Shown: positions 7,796 through 15,353 of the stretch, in pieces
Numbering within the stretch: position 1 is the stretch's first letter
How the letters are laid out: each line of letters opens with the position of its first letter
Source of the DNA: Pseudomonadota bacterium
GTDB taxonomy: Bacteria; Pseudomonadota; Gammaproteobacteria; Arenicellales; Arenicellaceae
Assembly: GCA_018660405.1 (NCBI GenBank)
Contig: JABJKL010000059.1
Span: 1-23,878, forward strand
Direction: 5' to 3'
DNA: 23,878 bases
The notes under the pieces: model-generated
The model's database searches: none
What the model saw: the letters and a program-made list of their open reading frames with translations, nothing else
Told to the model about the DNA's origin: nothing
Translations under genes and position numbers: made by a program

Positions 7796-8219
7796 TTACG
7801 AAAGTGTTTCCTTAAGTGCCGACAGAAGAGCCGTGTAAATTGGGTTACAAAAATCAGCGACTTCTCCGTCATTTTCAGACTCAAATTTCGAACTCCATTC
7901 GACCAGCGTTCCATTGTCTGACTCCGTCAGTTTGACGACTCCGAAGTAGTTGTCTACCGCAGATTCAGCAACTGGCCCCGGGCCATCATCGATACTGTAC
8001 GAAAAAGTAAATGCATCAGTATCCACCTTTGTTAATGTTTCATGGAATGCATCATTAAGCACTCGTTTTAGCGCCAATTTCATTTCCGTTCTTATTACCA
8101 ACTTTAGTCACCGAAGTGATAACCTCGGGTGCCCACGACAGATCATGGAAATCTTTGATAGTGTTCCAAACGGTTGTAATTGGTGAGCTGATCTCAGTTT
8201 TGTTGTAGCAACTTCCCAT
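7796..8219 (-). pseudogene. SRPBCC (START/polyketide cyclase-like) gene broken by a +1 frameshift
   Basis: Two frames together make one SRPBCC protein of about 140 residues. The first part starts at the ATG at 8219 (MGSCYNKTEI...VWNTIKDFHDLSWAP...) and runs in frame to ...NEIGAK. There the four-A run (TTTT at 8066-8069 on the + strand) contains one base too many. The second part, in the shifted frame, continues RVLNDAFHETL...YSIDDGPGPVAESAV...TLVEW to the stop at 7796. Removing one A restores a continuous family-like protein. Read as it stands, the first frame stops a few codons later. This is a genuine recent loss, a slippage-prone tract, or an assembly error. Confidence 0.82.
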
Positions 8220-8271
8220 AGTTTCTTCTCTACTTATGTTTAATTAAATTGAATAGGTACGATTTGAGCTA

Positions 8272-8308
8272 AAAACGCCAAGCTGGACTAAATTTGACCC
8301 GCTTGGGC
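8272..8308 (-). terminator. Possible terminator after the secreted 137-residue protein gene
   Basis: On the - strand GCCCAAGC pairs with GCTTGGC (one bulged C) across a 17-nt loop and is followed by GTTTTTAG, 10 nt after the stop of the gene ending at 8318. The stem is short and imperfect, so this is moderate evidence. Confidence 0.4.
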
Positions 8309-8317
8309 CAAAAACCC

Positions 8318-8731
8318 TTACTCCGCTCGCACTCGTAAACGCCCATTACTGGCTTTGCCCAGATCTATCGTCAGCCTATTCGGGGAGCAACCATGCACTA
8401 TATCATGGGCCTCAATATAAACAATCGTGGTGCCCTCTGGAATCTTTACACCACTTAGGCTGCGGGTAAACGGGTGTTCGTTTTCGTGGGGGTGCAGCAG
8501 AACCCGATCGCCCAGTATATTGCCATCGGCATCTACCACCCACCAATCGTCTGCATAATGACCCCAACCTGAATCAGCATGCGCCAGAGTCACGTTCACT
8601 GACCATTGCTTATTGTTGCTGCGCTTGAAATCTGCGGCAAGAATTTCTACATCGCCAGCTTTTGCGACGTTCAATATGATTAGGACAAGGAGGGTTGCTG
8701 TCAAAGCATGGATCTTATTTCGCTTTTTCAT
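8318..8731 (-). CDS. Secreted protein of unknown function
   Basis: A 137-residue protein with a clear Sec signal peptide (basic MKKRNK, hydrophobic LTATLLVLIILNV, cleavage likely after AKA near residue 25). The mature part looks like an all-beta domain: WSVNVTLAHADSGWGHYADD, then WWVVDADGNILGDRVLLHPH, ENEHPFTRSLSGV and VYIEAHD. Similar strings occur in conserved hypothetical periplasmic proteins of marine bacteria as I recall them, but I know of no assigned function. The many His residues (HPHENEH) could bind metal, which is speculation. It sits between the broken SRPBCC gene and the VOC gene, all on the - strand. Confidence 0.75.
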   Translation of the reverse strand: MKKRNKIHALTATLLVLIILNVAKAGDVEILAADFKRSNNKQWSVNVTLAHADSGWGHYADDWWVVDADGNILGDRVLLHPHENEHPFTRSLSGVKIPEGTTIVYIEAHDIVHGCSPNRLTIDLGKASNGRLRVRAE

Positions 8732-8782
8732 GGTAGCGCCTATGTCTGCTTTCTGGGGTTCCCCAGATTAATTAATATACCT

Positions 8783-9154
8783 TTATGCCATACAGAAAAA
8801 ACTCAATTTATTGCCATCTAAATCGCGGAAATAACCTGCATAAAATCCTTCGTCTCCCCTTGGGCCTGCGGGTCCTTCATCCGTTGCTCCCAGCTCAATA
8901 GCTTTAGCGTGCAAGGTGTCTACCTGTTCAGAGGTATCAACCTTGAGAGCAACCATGACCCCGTTACCCACCGAGGCATCATTGCCATCAAATGGTTTGC
9001 TAATAGCCAGGCTGGGCTGGTCAGGTGCAACCGCCCATGCGATGAATGTGTCTGCTTCCATAAATCGTTTTGCACCGATTCCGTCAAGTAACTCATCATA
9101 AAACCTGGCGCCGCGTTCTAAATCTTTAGTGCCTATCGTTACGTATCCGATCAT
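8783..9154 (-). CDS. VOC family protein (glyoxalase-like fold)
   Basis: A 123-residue single-domain vicinal-oxygen-chelate protein: IGYVTIGTKDLERGARFYDELL at the N-terminus, a central FIAWA strand, VALKVDTSEQVDTLHAKAIELG, and the terminal FYAGYFRDLDGNKLSFFC. The usual metal-ligand positions look replaced (Thr in the first strand where His is common, Ser after GNKL). Glyoxalase activity is therefore unlikely, and a non-enzymatic or different role is possible. A GGAGG lies before the ATG at 9154 on the - strand. Confidence 0.82.
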   Translation of the reverse strand: MIGYVTIGTKDLERGARFYDELLDGIGAKRFMEADTFIAWAVAPDQPSLAISKPFDGNDASVGNGVMVALKVDTSEQVDTLHAKAIELGATDEGPAGPRGDEGFYAGYFRDLDGNKLSFFCMA

Positions 9155-9283
9155 GTTTTTTTCCTCCGTTCGTTCAGTTAAATTTACAGTTCCTCTATGA
9201 AAGGAATATATTGAACCTTGGTGTCAGGTTAAATCGACTTAGCTTGCCTCCGCTGTGGGTTATTTAACGGGCATGAAGCGAAT

Positions 9284-9862
9284 TCATCTATATTGGCCTT
9301 CAGAAAGGTCGCGCAATCGTACAAGAAACCGCCTAAAGGTATCGCGTCTGGAACTTGCAAACTCTTCAGATTCGCGGGTATCTCGAGCCGGGTTAGGCGA
9401 TTCGTGAGGCCAGCTATATTTTCTGTTCATGAAAACAGAAACTTCTGTCTTGCCGTTACTTTCAGTCAATGTGATCATGGCCAGCCCTTCGGTTATTTCG
9501 CCCTCAGGCGTGGTCACCGGCAAGTTTATGCCAACCAGCAACCTGCCATACACCATTTTGCTTACCTCGAAAAAGTAATCTTGCCCCTCATATAATCTTA
9601 AAACTTCACCCTCTCTAACTTCGCCCTCGCCATTCGTTGGGCCTGATTCATGCACCATCGCAAGATCGTACATCCATGAGCCCAGATTTATTACGTGCTT
9701 CCACACTTCTTCTGCTGACCGGTCGATTACAATTTCGTGATGATCGGTATAGTAGTATGAATTTGACAGCTTGGTGTTAAACGAACTTGTTTCTGCCGAG
9801 CTTGGAAAGGAAACTGACAATCCAATTAATAGCCCGATAATCTTAATAGCAACTCTATTCAT
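9284..9862 (-). CDS. Exported SRPBCC-like protein
   Basis: A 192-residue protein with a probable signal peptide (IIGLLIGLSVSFPSSAE, cleavage near residue 23). It then shows the start of an SRPBCC/START fold: YYTDHHEIVIDRSAEEVWKH is the typical first strand and helix of ligand-binding polyketide-cyclase-like proteins. The later LAMITLTESNGKTEVSVFM strands and the C-terminal FRRFLVRL helix complete it. A periplasmic START-like protein is unusual, since most are cytosolic. Ligand unknown. It is the third gene of a likely unit with the two small membrane-protein genes upstream, 5 nt after the nearer one. Confidence 0.7.
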   Translation of the reverse strand: MNRVAIKIIGLLIGLSVSFPSSAETSSFNTKLSNSYYYTDHHEIVIDRSAEEVWKHVINLGSWMYDLAMVHESGPTNGEGEVREGEVLRLYEGQDYFFEVSKMVYGRLLVGINLPVTTPEGEITEGLAMITLTESNGKTEVSVFMNRKYSWPHESPNPARDTRESEEFASSRRDTFRRFLVRLRDLSEGQYR

Positions 9863-9867
9863 ATACT

Positions 9868-10317
9868 TTAAGGTTCTTCATTTTTGTTTTCTTCAATAAT
9901 AAAGTCTGCCATCGATCGTAACTTTTGCTTTTTTCGAATATTTTCGAATGGATCTATTGCAGTTGATCCAATATCGTTTTTGCGGGCTGGTAGTTCTGCC
10001 GTTTTATTATTTTGACTTGTTTTAAGTGTGCCAAAAAAGCCAGCTTCCGACGTATCCTGAAAGTTTTTGGGGTTACGAAACCGAGTGTTTATTAGTAAAT
10101 AGACGATAACTCCAACGAGGAAAGCAGCCCATTTAATTACAAACGATAACCCCAGGTATTCCTTATCATTATTTAATTCACTGTAAGCCACAAAATCTGC
10201 GTGCAATTTTCCAACTAACCAAAAATATATAAAAAGGCACAGGGTAGTAACAATAATGGCGGCGTATCGTTTCCAAATAAAGTTTATCAGGGTGATACGA
10301 AATAGATTTTTGATCAT
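9868..10317 (-). CDS. Small membrane protein, unknown function
   Basis: A 149-residue protein with two predicted membrane segments (about residues 18-37, YAAIIVTTLCLFIYFWLVG, and 60-77, FVIKWAAFLVGVIVYLLI). A polar, lysine-rich C-terminal tail ends in a charged stretch. I do not recognise the family. The ATG at 10317 abuts the stop of the upstream gene (TAG at 10318-10320), so the two are likely co-translated. Both probably act at the membrane together with the exported SRPBCC-like protein downstream. Confidence 0.65.
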   Translation of the reverse strand: MIKNLFRITLINFIWKRYAAIIVTTLCLFIYFWLVGKLHADFVAYSELNNDKEYLGLSFVIKWAAFLVGVIVYLLINTRFRNPKNFQDTSEAGFFGTLKTSQNNKTAELPARKNDIGSTAIDPFENIRKKQKLRSMADFIIEENKNEEP

Positions 10318-10587
10318 CTATCCGAACCAGCTAATGCCTAATAATGCCAGTATCGCTAAAAGCCCTTTTTCTTTTATTTCGGACTTCATTTTCTCCTCTT
10401 CTTCTCGCACAACAATTTCCAAATCGTTCGAGCTTAAATCGCCAGGACTTCTACCGGCTATGATGATTCTCGTCTCGGCCCGTTTAATCGCTTTATCGCG
10501 AAGCATTGCTTTATACGGCCCGGATACTGAACTGAATATATTCATATGTGGTCCGGTAGAAAAAGTGAGTAAGTCCTTTAATTTCAC
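10318..10587 (-). CDS. Small tail-anchored-type protein, unknown function
   Basis: An 89-residue protein starting at GTG. It has a polar N-terminal half (MKLKDLLTFSTGPHMNIFSS), a basic stretch KAMLRDKAIKRAETR, and a Glu/Lys-rich helix (VREEEEKMKSEIKEKG). It ends in a hydrophobic C-terminus (LLAILALLGISWFG) that could be a C-terminal membrane anchor. No family recognised. It is the first gene of a three-gene unit and is transcribed divergently from the 2-oxoacid dehydrogenase genes, sharing the AT-rich region 10588-10791. Confidence 0.6.
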   Translation of the reverse strand: MKLKDLLTFSTGPHMNIFSSVSGPYKAMLRDKAIKRAETRIIIAGRSPGDLSSNDLEIVVREEEEKMKSEIKEKGLLAILALLGISWFG

Positions 10588-10650
10588 ATCTATACCGTTA
10601 GGTCTATAATTCTGATTACAATAACATATCGGTATACATCGGCATTTTCA

Positions 10651-10685
10651 ATAACAGTTATACGCGCTATAACGGCCGGTTATAG
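10651..10685. promoter_or_regulatory. Array of GTTATA/TATAAC half-sites, probable operator
   Basis: GTTATA (10657-10662), TATAAC (10668-10673) and GTTATA (10679-10684) alternate in orientation with starts exactly 11 bp apart, about one helical turn. Each neighbouring pair forms a palindrome; CTATAAC-GGCCG-GTTATAG (10667-10685) is the best. A further palindrome, ATAACAGTTAT, occupies 10651-10661. The array lies in the divergent region and about 14 nt before a plausible -35 for the E1 genes. That suits an activator or a cooperative repressor. Confidence 0.55.
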
Positions 10686-10698
10686 ATTATCGAAATAA

Positions 10699-10728
10699 TT
10701 GTAATTACATAAAATATTACGATATTAT
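10699..10728 (+). promoter_or_regulatory. Possible promoter of the E1-E2 operon
   Basis: TTGTAA (10699-10704) is separated by 18 nt from TATTAT (10723-10728), about 63 nt before the E1-alpha start. The surrounding DNA is very AT-rich, so alternatives exist. Confidence 0.35.
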
Positions 10729-10791
10729 CCGCCTCCGCAGACTAACATGCCATTTTTGATAAACTGGCGTTAAATAATCACGGGTAACTAA

Positions 10792-11814
10792 GTGGCCAAG
10801 TCAACAGAAAAAGCCGGTTCATCTGGCAAATACCCTCTGGATAAATCACAGCAGCTTGAACTTTACCGAATCATGGCGGAATGTCGTGCTTTGCAGCAAC
10901 GGGCTCATGATCTGTTTATGCAAAACCTGGTGAAGGGAACCACCCACCTGGGTTTGGGTCAGGAAGCGATCGCATCTGCATTTGGTCTTGCCATGCGCAA
11001 AGATGATTACACCTTCTGCACCTATCGCGGCCATAACCATACTTATGTTCGTGGTATTACCATGACCTCGGTTCTCGGTGAGATAATGGGTCGGGATTGT
11101 GGTTTGCTGAGAGGTAAAGGTGGGTCGATGCATTTGACCAGCGTTGAAAACGGTGCGATGGGTTCTTACGCAATTATTGGTGCACACATGCCGATCGCCG
11201 CCGGTGCGGCCTGGTCTGCACAGTATCGCGGCACTGAGCAAGCAGCGGTTTGTTTTTTTGGTGACGGCACGACTAATATTGGCGCGTTCCACGAAGCCAT
11301 TAATCACGCGGCGATTTGGAAGTTGCCGGTGGTTTATGTTTGTGAAAACAACCAATACATGGAGTACACCGCAATCAGAGATGTGACTGCGGTAGAAAAT
11401 CCAGCCGCAGACCGCGCTTCTGCCTATGGTCTTGAAAGTATTTTAGTCGATGGTAACGATGCAGAGTTAATGTATGAGACCGCGATGACAGCCCTTGATA
11501 AAGCCCGTAGTGGCGGTGGACCAAGCTTGATTGAAGCATCGACTTATCGTCACTTTGGCCATTCTCGGGCAGACCCTGGAAAGTACCGGCCGGACGAAGA
11601 GGTCGCAGAATGGATAGCTCGTGATCCTTTGCCCGCGTATAGAAGTAAATTGCTGTCAGTGGGTATTGATGAATCCGAGCTGGCGGCAATCGATGCGAAT
11701 ACCGAGTCGATGATTGATCAGGCGACTGAAGAAGCAACGAATAGTCCTCCGCCTCCGGACGAAATTGCGTTCACGGACGTTTGGGCAGATGGAGGTGCCG
11801 CATGGCGCAACTAA
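10792..11814 (+). CDS. 2-oxoacid dehydrogenase E1 component, alpha subunit (pyruvate/acetoin type)
   Basis: Thiamine-diphosphate subunit that decarboxylates a 2-oxoacid (or cleaves acetoin) and passes the acyl group to lipoyl-E2. The 340-residue protein has THLGLGQEA, the YRGHNHTYVRG segment, GRDCGLLRGKGGSMH, and the TPP/Mg motif from GDG (157-159) to NN (186-187). The HFGHSRADPGKYR loop follows near residue 257. The length fits acetoin/branched-chain/pyruvate E1-alpha of the heterotetrameric class rather than the fused AceE. The start is GTG at 10792 with a weak ribosome site. The substrate cannot be fixed by eye. E1-beta overlaps its 3' end. Confidence 0.9.
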   Translation: MAKSTEKAGSSGKYPLDKSQQLELYRIMAECRALQQRAHDLFMQNLVKGTTHLGLGQEAIASAFGLAMRKDDYTFCTYRGHNHTYVRGITMTSVLGEIMGRDCGLLRGKGGSMHLTSVENGAMGSYAIIGAHMPIAAGAAWSAQYRGTEQAAVCFFGDGTTNIGAFHEAINHAAIWKLPVVYVCENNQYMEYTAIRDVTAVENPAADRASAYGLESILVDGNDAELMYETAMTALDKARSGGGPSLIEASTYRHFGHSRADPGKYRPDEEVAEWIARDPLPAYRSKLLSVGIDESELAAIDANTESMIDQATEEATNSPPPPDEIAFTDVWADGGAAWRN

Positions 11815-12776
11815 GTTATAGAGAAGCTGTCGCGGCTGCGATGGCGCAGGAAATGCGCAAGGATCCTAATATTGTGTTTTTGGGTGAAGATGTTGCCGCC
11901 GCCGGCGGTGTGTTTAAAGCAACCGTTGGTTTGCTGGATGAGTTCGGGCCTACCAGAGTTCGAGATATGCCGATTTCAGAGCAGGCCATTTTGGGCGCCA
12001 CCATGGGCGCTGCGATGACAGGCCTGCGTCCGATTGCAGAAATCATGTTTTCTGATTTCCTTGCAGTGTGTTGGGACCTTGTGGCCAATGAAATCGCCAA
12101 AATGCGTTATATGACCAATGGTCAGGTCAATTTACCCTTGGTTATTCGTGCGGGCAATGGTGGTGGTGCACGGTTTGGCGCTCAACATTCCCAGAGCGTT
12201 GAAAACTGGGCGATGGCCATTCCTGGTATAAAAGTAGTCGCGCCATCCAATGCTGCTGACGTAAAAGGTTTGTTGGCTGCGTCTATTCAAGACCCCGACC
12301 CGGTATTGTTTTTTGAACAAAAATCAATGTACGGGCTTAAGTGTGATGTGCCCGAGGGCGATTATGTGCTTCCGTTGGGCCAGGCAAATATATCGCGCGA
12401 AGGTAGCGACGTAACTATTGTGGCGCTCGCAGCGATGGTGCCCAAAGCGTTAAAGGCGGCGGAAATCTTGCAGGATAAGCATGGCTTGTCGTGCGAGGTT
12501 ATCGATTTGCGCACGCTGGTGCCGCTTGATACAAAATCGATAATCGAGTCTGTCACAAAGACAGGCAGACTGGTGACAGTAGAAGAAAACCCACGGCTGT
12601 GTGGTTGGGGTGCTGAAATAGCCTCAATCGCGGCTGAAGAACTTTTCTGGAATCTCGATGCGCCGATTATGCGTATTACCACGCCACATATACCGTTGGC
12701 ATCGGTTGATAAGCTTGAGGACTTAATGATTCCGAGTGTTGATCGTATCGTCGACGTTGTCAGCGAGATGGATTGA
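11802..12776 (+). CDS. 2-oxoacid dehydrogenase E1 component, beta subunit
   Basis: Partner of E1-alpha in the alpha2beta2 decarboxylase. I start it at the ATG at 11802, with GGAGG at 11791-11795 six nt upstream; the longer open frame from 11781 adds seven residues and would bury this site. The 324-residue protein shows YREAVAAAMAQEMRKDPNIV, FLGEDVAAAGGVFK, PISEQAILGATMGAAMTGLRP and the ARFGAQHSQS loop. The transketolase C-domain has VIDLRTLVPLD and VTVEENPRLCGWGAE. It overlaps the end of E1-alpha by 13 nt, so the two are coupled and made in equal amounts. Confidence 0.93.
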   Translation: MAQLSYREAVAAAMAQEMRKDPNIVFLGEDVAAAGGVFKATVGLLDEFGPTRVRDMPISEQAILGATMGAAMTGLRPIAEIMFSDFLAVCWDLVANEIAKMRYMTNGQVNLPLVIRAGNGGGARFGAQHSQSVENWAMAIPGIKVVAPSNAADVKGLLAASIQDPDPVLFFEQKSMYGLKCDVPEGDYVLPLGQANISREGSDVTIVALAAMVPKALKAAEILQDKHGLSCEVIDLRTLVPLDTKSIIESVTKTGRLVTVEENPRLCGWGAEIASIAAEELFWNLDAPIMRITTPHIPLASVDKLEDLMIPSVDRIVDVVSEMD

Positions 12777-12845
12777 GCCTGATTTAATGATTATAAGTTC
12801 GATGCTACTAAATGCAGGATATGACAGATTAATAAGAGGTTTGCT

Positions 12846-14168
12846 GTGAACGTATTAATGCCACAATTGGGTGAAACCGTAAACGAAGGGACTATCGCTG
12901 TTTGGCATAAAAAGGTCGGGGATGCCGTCGAAAAAAATGAACCGCTGCTGGATGTAGAAACCGATAAGGCCGCGGTAGAAGTGCCGGCGAGCGATACGGG
13001 TGTTATATCAGCAATTAACGTTGCTGAAGGCGAAACTGTTGATGTGGGTACGGTGCTGGCGGTTATTGATGTCGCTGGTGAAAAAAGCGACGAGCCCAAA
13101 GCGGTAGTTGAAAACGCTGCTGAAAAAGCTGTTGAAAAAGCGGCTTCCGAGGTGAGTGAGCCTGCAGCTGTTCCAACCACCAGTGATAGCGCGAATAGCG
13201 TTACTCCCATGGTTTCTAACCCCTCGGTTTCTGACCCCCTGGCTTCTAATTCTGCGGCCAGACTTTCACCGTCGGTGCGCAAGTTGGTTGCTGAACATAA
13301 GCTTGATATCGCTACCATCACAGGAACGGGGAAAAAAGACAGAGTTACCCGGCAGGACGTACTTGCGTTTATTGGTAAGGCGCCTGCCGTAGCGGTTTCG
13401 GCACCGCAAGCTGCGGTCGTCGGAAGAACCACACCTGTGCCAGCGCCTATGGGTACTGACAGTCGTAGTCTTATTCCTTTTGACCGAATTCGCAAACTCA
13501 CTGGTGACCATATGGTCATGTCAAAAGCCACCAGTCCACACGTATTGCAGGCGGTTGAAGTGGACTATGCGGGTGTTGATGCGGTGCGCAAGAGTGTCGG
13601 CCCCGCCTGGCGCGCTGACAAAGGTTATTCGCTGACGTATTTACCGTTCATTGCAAAAGCCATAGTGATGGGGCTTGTTGAATTCCCGAAGATTAATTCC
13701 AGTATTGTCGGGGAAGCCTTACAGTTGCATCCCTTGATTAATTTGGGTATCGCGGTTGATCTTAATTTTGAGGGGCTTGTCGTGCCGGTTGTGCAAGACT
13801 GCGCAAGCCGGTCAGTTGGCCAGATCGCCGAAGCTATAAAGACTTTGAGTGATAAAGCCCGATCAAAAGGGCTTACGCCAGATGATTTTGCTGGTGGCAC
13901 TTACACAATATCTAATTCTGGCGCTTTTGGCACTTTGATGACCGCGCCGGTTATCAACCAGCCACAAACCGCCATTATGTCAACCGATGGAATCCGCAAA
14001 CGCCCGGTTGTGATTGAAAGCGCTGCCGGTGATTCGATTGCGATTCGCCCGGTGGGTATTCTGGCCCAGTCATTTGACCATCGCGCTTTTGATGGCGCGT
14101 ACTCTGCGGCATTTTTGAATCGGGTTAGAAATATTCTTGAGCAGCACGACTGGTCAAGCGAAGTATAA
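12846..14168 (+). CDS. Dihydrolipoamide acyltransferase E2 component
   Basis: Core of the complex: accepts the acyl group on a swinging lipoyl arm and transfers it to CoA. The 440-residue protein has one lipoyl domain (about 1-75, lipoyl lysine K41 in DVETDKAAVEV) and a flexible Ala/Pro/Ser-rich linker. A peripheral subunit-binding domain lies at about 139-175 (RLSPSVRKLVAEHKLD, GTGKKDRVTRQDV). The acyltransferase domain (about 208-440) ends with the active-site HRAFDG (H412, D416). One lipoyl domain and about 440 residues fit acetoin-, branched-chain- or alternative pyruvate-type E2. The start is GTG with AGAGG before it. No E3 (dihydrolipoamide dehydrogenase) follows, so E3 must be shared from elsewhere. 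Confidence 0.92.
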   Translation: MNVLMPQLGETVNEGTIAVWHKKVGDAVEKNEPLLDVETDKAAVEVPASDTGVISAINVAEGETVDVGTVLAVIDVAGEKSDEPKAVVENAAEKAVEKAASEVSEPAAVPTTSDSANSVTPMVSNPSVSDPLASNSAARLSPSVRKLVAEHKLDIATITGTGKKDRVTRQDVLAFIGKAPAVAVSAPQAAVVGRTTPVPAPMGTDSRSLIPFDRIRKLTGDHMVMSKATSPHVLQAVEVDYAGVDAVRKSVGPAWRADKGYSLTYLPFIAKAIVMGLVEFPKINSSIVGEALQLHPLINLGIAVDLNFEGLVVPVVQDCASRSVGQIAEAIKTLSDKARSKGLTPDDFAGGTYTISNSGAFGTLMTAPVINQPQTAIMSTDGIRKRPVVIESAAGDSIAIRPVGILAQSFDHRAFDGAYSAAFLNRVRNILEQHDWSSEV

Positions 14169-14214
14169 GTCTCAAACTTCTGAATAGGGTTAAGAGCCAT
14201 CCATCAGGTTGAGG

Positions 14215-14319
14215 CACGAATTTGGCAAATACCGGAATGACACGCCGTGAATACGCCCCTGTAAGCTCGACGCCAGCTCTCTGCTGGCGACGGTCATTCC
14301 GGCATTCACCAAATCCATG
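14215..14319. repeat. Long imperfect inverted repeat, extragenic palindromic element
   Basis: The outer arms 14221-14241 and 14293-14313 match at 18 of 21 positions (all three differences are transitions), with similarity extending to about 14215 and 14319. Inside sits a perfect 7-bp hairpin, CGCCAGC (14271-14277) and GCTGGCG (14283-14289), around a 5-nt loop. It occupies most of the 195-nt gap between the E2 and GST genes. From memory, similar palindromes are scattered between genes in many gammaproteobacteria. It could also end E2 transcription, though there is no T-run. Confidence 0.75.
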
Positions 14320-14363
14320 TTTTAAAATAAATGGGATAACAACGAATCTGGATTGGTAGTGAC

Positions 14364-15101
14364 ATGTCATTAATTCTATATAATTTCCTTCATTCGACCT
14401 GCAGTCAGAAAGTGCGTTTGGTGCTTTGGCAAAAAGGCATCGAAGTTGAAAATCGTATTGTCGATCACAAGATTCGTGAGCAAACCTCAGATTGGTATTT
14501 GAAACTGAATCCCAATGGTGTGGTGCCGACGCTGGTGCACGACGGCGCAATTATCATCGATTCGTCGGTGATCATGGAATACCTGGACGAAGTGTTTCCC
14601 GAGACACCGTTAACCCCGGCAGACCCGGTGGAACGAGCCCATATGCGGAAATGGATGCGTTATTTTGAAGAGGTGCCAACGCCATCTATTCGCGTGCCAA
14701 CCTTTAATCAATATCTGGCAAAAAAATTGGCTAAATTTTCAGACGAAGAATATTTGGAACTAGCCAATAACCATCCTATCCGCAAACAGTTTTATCTGCG
14801 AATGAAGAAGGGTGTAGGTTTTGATGATCGTGATACTGAAGAGGCGATTGACCGATTGCGTCAAACTATCGTCAGAATAGAGAAAGGTTTGGAAGAAAGC
14901 GGTGGCCCCTGGCTAATGGGTGAGAATCTAACCTTGGCTGACTACTGTGTTGTGCCCGTATTCGACCGCATGGATGACTTGGGTTTAGCCGGTATTTGGG
15001 CCGAAAATGAAATTTTTATTGCCTGGTTTGACAGGATCAAAAACCTTGAAGCATTCAAGCTCACTTATTGTGAGCGTTCACGCCTCTCCGAAATAATGTA
15101 A
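14364..15101 (+). CDS. Glutathione S-transferase family protein
   Basis: A 245-residue cytosolic protein with a thioredoxin-like N-domain and an all-helical C-domain. The N-domain has LYNFLHSTCSQKVRLVLWQKG with the S/T-x-C-S active-site region at residues 10-14, then the cis-Pro motif NGVVPTLVHDG and the gamma-Glu-binding DSSVIMEYLDE. The C-domain (about 90-245) ends with the N-capping motif LTLADYCVVPVF. The SxCSxKVR start resembles beta-etherase/LigE-F-like and related bacterial GSTs, but substrate prediction is not safe. It ends only 3 nt from the end of the convergent FmdB-like gene, with no terminator between. Confidence 0.85.
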   Translation: MSLILYNFLHSTCSQKVRLVLWQKGIEVENRIVDHKIREQTSDWYLKLNPNGVVPTLVHDGAIIIDSSVIMEYLDEVFPETPLTPADPVERAHMRKWMRYFEEVPTPSIRVPTFNQYLAKKLAKFSDEEYLELANNHPIRKQFYLRMKKGVGFDDRDTEEAIDRLRQTIVRIEKGLEESGGPWLMGENLTLADYCVVPVFDRMDDLGLAGIWAENEIFIAWFDRIKNLEAFKLTYCERSRLSEIM

Positions 15102-15104
15102 AAG

Positions 15105-15353
15105 CTAATGCCTGTGTGGTCGCCCAGTAGCGCAACCACAAGCGGTCGCCGCCGGGCTGGTTTTATCCACCGATGTGCTTCGTTTCAGGCCCTTTAATTT
15201 AATTCCCCCGCCGCCGGTCACCACTCGTTTCACCGGTTCTCCGGAAACTGGATCGTTGGTGAGCGTCGCGTCCGTCATTCTTTGAAACACTTCGAATAGA
15301 CGAGGTTTGTGCTCGCTATTTGAGGGTATGGTCTGGTAAACGTAGGTAGGCAT
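15105..15353 (-). CDS. FmdB-like small protein lacking the usual zinc-ribbon cysteines
   Basis: An 82-residue protein. The opening MPTYVYQTI, the central LFEVFQRMTDATLTNDPVSG, and EPVKRVVTGGGGIKLKG follow the FmdB/regulatory zinc-ribbon family closely. The two CxxC pairs that normally bind zinc are absent, however: residues where Cys is expected are Pro, Ser or Asp. Only a C-terminal CGC and a His-rich tail (GRPHRH) could bind metal. It is translationally coupled to the upstream dehydrogenase gene (stop and start overlap by one base, TAATG). Its role is unknown; the family name comes from formamidase/amidase operons. Confidence 0.75.
   Translation of the reverse strand: MPTYVYQTIPSNSEHKPRLFEVFQRMTDATLTNDPVSGEPVKRVVTGGGGIKLKGLKRSTSVDKTSPAATACGCATGRPHRH

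Noticed and set aside
7796..8101. A separate 101-residue gene starting at 8101
   Set aside because: Its first codons are the shifted frame of a longer SRPBCC gene whose true N-terminus is encoded at 8219-8070; it is the back half of a frameshifted gene.
11781..11801. Upstream TTG start for E1-beta
   Set aside because: GGAGG at 11791-11795 sits six nt before the ATG at 11802, and the family N-terminus begins there.
15102..15104. Terminator between the convergent GST and FmdB-like genes
   Set aside because: Only 3 nt separate the stops; no hairpin can be placed without lying in coding sequence.
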